A stretch of 64,000 bases of DNA from Pontibacter sp. Tf4 (GTDB lineage Bacteria; Bacteroidota; Bacteroidia; Cytophagales; Hymenobacteraceae). The notes under the pieces are model-generated. The model had not been told where the DNA came from. It ran no database searches and was given only the letters and a program-made list of their open reading frames with translations. The position numbers and the translations under genes were made by a program. Shown in pieces: positions 61,640 through 64,000 of this stretch. How positions within the stretch are numbered: position 1 is the first letter of the stretch; every line of letters starts with the position of its first letter. Where the stretch lies: the NCBI RefSeq assembly GCF_014212495.1, contig NZ_JACKZC010000009.1:166277-230276 (forward strand), read 5' to 3'.

Positions 61640-63634
61640 TCAACGGAATCGTATAAGGGCTATTTCGGCCATCAGAAAAACCAGACACAATATTAGACAA
61701 TATTTCCAAAGCTTCACGCCAAAATATCTTTTTTCAAACTCATTCTTCACCGAGAAGGCGTCGCCATAGTCATAGACGTGTACATTTGGCTTGTCCTTGC
61801 CTATCAGGATGCGCAGTTCATCAGGCGTATATTGTTCCAGGTATGATTCGCGGTTGTCATAATTAAAAGCCACAGAACCAACAGGCGCATCATCCAACGT
61901 AAGATTATAGATTCCGGCCTCGTTCAGGTCAGGTGGAACTGTAAAATATAAGTTGCCCCCTCTTATCTGCTGTTCCGGTATAAAAACGGCACTGTCTTTC
62001 TGTAGTTTGTAGATTCCTTCGCCGGCTATAGTTTGTGCTACCGGCATACGCACTGTGCCAGAACTCATGGTATAAGCCAAAGGCTGTTCCTGTTTATATC
62101 CAGTAATGGCGAGCTTATACAACACGGGCAGCAACAGTGCGTGGTTCACAAAGGAGGTATACTCCTCCTGCAGAGGCGATGCCAATAAATAAACCTGGCC
62201 TTTGCCCCGCTCAAACCTCGACAAAAATGGTGTACCGCCTCTATATTTGAGAATGTCATCTGAGGCTCGTGCCCATTGAATTGTTCTGGCAGCAGCAGGC
62301 ATCTGCATCTTTTTATCGTATTCTGAAAAGATGCCCCTAAAAAAAGGATTGTCCGGAGCAGGTGGCAAAAGTTCCGTTTTGGTTTTGTTGGTTGAACCTA
62401 TAGTTCGTGCGGCTATAGTTATTTGCCTGAAAAGTTCATCGTAACCCTGTACTTCCGAAGTAGCAGCCGGAACCACCAGTAATGTACCACCGTCCTTCAC
62501 AAAATTACCAGCAGTAGTTGCCAGGCCTGTGCTTATTGTTTTCAATCCGTGCAGTATAAGCACATCAGCTGCATTCACACGCGCATAATCTACCCCACCA
62601 GAAGTAAAGCGGGTATAATCGAAAAGCGGTTCCTTGCTGTATAGCTCTTTAAGATCAATGTCCCCGCCATCTGAAATCTCTGCAATGCGCACACCCGGAG
62701 AAGCTGACAGCGTGAAATAATACGTGTTATCAAACTCTACCGGGTAATCTTCCAGAACTATAGCCGCCCTGCTCGTCTTATTATCCCCTACTCTGAATTT
62801 TATAGTTGCCGTAGTCGCCTGTTTCGGCGGGAGGTCCAGGCTCATGGCTGCTACCTGCTCATTATTTACGATCAGCTTTAAAGGTACATCTTCAGCCGTT
62901 TCTGAACCGGTGTTGTAGACTACAGCATGTATCATCGTCTCAGCCCCTTTCCGAATAAAAGCATCTTCCAGGTACACAGTGTCAACAAAAATATTGGAAG
63001 TTCCACCAGCCGCAACAGGAATAATGTGCAGCTGGGTTTTGTCAGGAAACAATTCGATATCTGAAGCAGCAAACTGGTTCTTCTGAAAATCTGAAAACCA
63101 GAAAACATGTCCATCGGAATTACTTCTGAAACCCCGCATTGAGGCGGCACTAAAATCAAGATGATTTAACTTATCAGATGCATCAGGCAACGAAGCAAAG
63201 TGGTTACGGGAATAACTGCTGTTGTCGAACACATCATAAACAGTAGCGGGCGGAAAAAGACTAAGCACCGTACGTGCTTTATCAATACTATAGGAAAGCA
63301 GCGAAATATCCTGTCCTTCATGCAAATTCTGCATACTATAGGAGTTATCCACTAGAATAGATACATCGTTCTGAGAGCTTTGTTGCGATACTGCGCCAGG
63401 TATATAAGGTTGGGCAAAAGCCAAAACTAAGAAAACAATAAAGAGGATGCGGCATAATAAAATGAGCAGATCTCTTAGCTTACGCTGACTGGCAGTAACT
63501 TCCTGAGACGCCTGAATGAAACGCACATTACTGAACTGTACCCTTTTTGCCCTGCGCAATTGCACCAAATGCAAAATTACAGGTATAGCCGTAGCCAGAA
63601 GTGCCGCCAAAAAGGTAGGATACAGAAAAGTCAT
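61640..63634 (-). CDS. BatA-domain membrane protein
   Basis: A 664-residue protein. The N-terminal 80 residues are the BatA/aerotolerance N-terminal domain (TFLYPTFLAALLATAIPVIL, LRRAKRVQFSNVRFI) with two helices. A degenerate von Willebrand A-like region follows (VSILVDNSYSM near residue 92, keeping DxSxS as DNSYS). Further Ig-like strands, a ThuA/GATase-like part and a final helix (CLILCLVFLMAEIALI) complete it. Such proteins are common in Bacteroidota envelopes; the role is unknown. It heads the operon with the pyrC-like gene. Confidence 0.83.
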   Translation of the reverse strand: MTFLYPTFLAALLATAIPVILHLVQLRRAKRVQFSNVRFIQASQEVTASQRKLRDLLILLCRILFIVFLVLAFAQPYIPGAVSQQSSQNDVSILVDNSYSMQNLHEGQDISLLSYSIDKARTVLSLFPPATVYDVFDNSSYSRNHFASLPDASDKLNHLDFSAASMRGFRSNSDGHVFWFSDFQKNQFAASDIELFPDKTQLHIIPVAAGGTSNIFVDTVYLEDAFIRKGAETMIHAVVYNTGSETAEDVPLKLIVNNEQVAAMSLDLPPKQATTATIKFRVGDNKTSRAAIVLEDYPVEFDNTYYFTLSASPGVRIAEISDGGDIDLKELYSKEPLFDYTRFTSGGVDYARVNAADVLILHGLKTISTGLATTAGNFVKDGGTLLVVPAATSEVQGYDELFRQITIAARTIGSTNKTKTELLPPAPDNPFFRGIFSEYDKKMQMPAAARTIQWARASDDILKYRGGTPFLSRFERGKGQVYLLASPLQEEYTSFVNHALLLPVLYKLAITGYKQEQPLAYTMSSGTVRMPVAQTIAGEGIYKLQKDSAVFIPEQQIRGGNLYFTVPPDLNEAGIYNLTLDDAPVGSVAFNYDNRESYLEQYTPDELRILIGKDKPNVHVYDYGDAFSVKNEFEKRYFGVKLWKYCLILCLVFLMAEIALIRFR

Positions 63635-63657
63635 AGATCAAGTTAGACAGGAAATGC

Positions 63658-63665
63658 CAAATATA
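63658..63665 (-). promoter_or_regulatory. Probable -7 element of the BatA/pyrC operon
   Basis: TATATTTG on the minus strand, 23 bases before the ATG at 63634. The -33 match is weak. Confidence 0.45.
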
Positions 63666-63853
63666 CAACGGCAATCACGTCAACCTATTACGCGCTATAC
63701 TGCAAAATGATATTAACAGCGAAGTAAAAAAGAAAGAGTTACTATAGTTGGGTGTAGAGATAAAAGAGACTTCAACAATTTGGGATTAGCCACTATAGAT
63801 TAAAGAAAATTTAGACCTTCTTCCCCCTCCCCTCCTATATGCCCTAAAACGAG

Positions 63854-63888
63854 AACACCCCTTGTCTTTTTGAGGGACAAGGGGTGTT
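63854..63888 (-). terminator. Terminator of the rRNA operon
   Basis: 13-bp arms AACACCCCTTGTC (63854-63866) and its complement (63876-63888) lie just past the 3' end of 5S rRNA. Confidence 0.85.
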
Positions 63889-63898
63889 TTGTTGGGGT

Positions 63899-64000
63899 TG
63901 GCGGCCACCTACTCTCCCGGATGTGACTCCAGTACCATCGGCGCGTCCGGGCTTAACTTCTCTGTTCGGGATGGGAAGAGGTGCTCACCGGAGCCATAGC
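63899..64000 (-). rRNA. rrf: 5S ribosomal RNA (5' end outside the window)
   Basis: On the minus strand the sequence runs GGTGAGCACCTCTTCCCATC, CCGAACAGAGAAGTTAAGCC and ends GGGAGAGTAGGTGGCCGCC. These are the conserved loop B/C and 3' helix of 5S rRNA. About ten bases at the 5' end lie beyond the right edge. The 23S and 16S genes should follow further right. Confidence 0.95.

Overview
The window looks like chromosomal DNA of a Bacteroidota bacterium, most probably a Cytophagales member of the Pontibacter/Hymenobacter type (inferred from gene content; no database was searched). Supporting signs are two SusC-like TonB-dependent receptors each followed by a DUF4249 lipoprotein, MacB-like permeases with two FtsX domains, menaquinone synthesis (MenA), an M61 peptidase, paired DUF4199 genes, and several promoters of the Bacteroidota form TTTG-N19-TAnnTTTG (clearest before lpdA). 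GC content looks to be in the high 40s percent. There is no prophage, integrase, CRISPR array or tRNA that I can see.

Layout. 1-9259 (+): two ABC permeases, a toast-rack-like exported protein, an M61 peptidase and a TonB receptor/DUF4249 pair. 9388-15143 (-): punA, sppA, rarA and an AI-2E-family permease. 15218-26266: an EamA exporter, a DEAD-box helicase, a methyltransferase, a hydrolase, two tandem fatty-acid desaturases, a Bcr-type exporter, an NAD(P)-binding protein, an AraC regulator and a GNAT enzyme. 26267-27239 is gene-free and packed with repeat fragments. 27240-33142: a glycine-zipper lipoprotein, lpdA, a TPR protein, a GNAT enzyme, menA and a glutathione peroxidase. 33533-37768 is an arginine group (argS, arginase, and a divergent arginine decarboxylase). 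37861-45450 holds a 59-aa lipoprotein, a DUF559 nuclease inside inverted repeats, gmhB, a protoporphyrinogen oxidase, a polyprenol-phosphate mannosyltransferase, a TerC protein, a DAHP synthase behind a probable attenuator, a DUF3817 protein and an SBF-type transporter. 45528-49720: a GT51 transglycosylase with a large N-terminal extension, purB and a DoxX-like protein. 49778-56984 (-) is a four-gene envelope operon (exported protein, TonB receptor, DUF4249 lipoprotein, MG2/plug-like protein). 57115-63634 (-) is a run of BatA-like protein, PyrC-like protein, two DUF4199 proteins and two glycosyltransferases. A 5S rRNA on the minus strand is cut by the right edge.

Four things stand out. (1) The palindrome AACTATAGTT, and its core CTATAGTT, is scattered through genes and spacers at many times the expected density, sometimes as 8-bp tandem pairs and sometimes in hairpin loops. 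(2) A 444-bp unit at 38161-38604 consists of a DUF559 PD-(D/E)XK nuclease gene between near-perfect 36-bp inverted repeats, with related solo hairpins elsewhere in the window; it resembles the REP/RAYT arrangement but with a different nuclease. (3) The leader of the DAHP synthase gene can form mutually exclusive 15-bp antiterminator and 9-bp terminator stems behind a short reading frame with Phe and Tyr codons. (4) The PyrC homologue has lost every metal-binding and catalytic motif, and the chorismate mutase tail of the DAHP synthase also looks broken.
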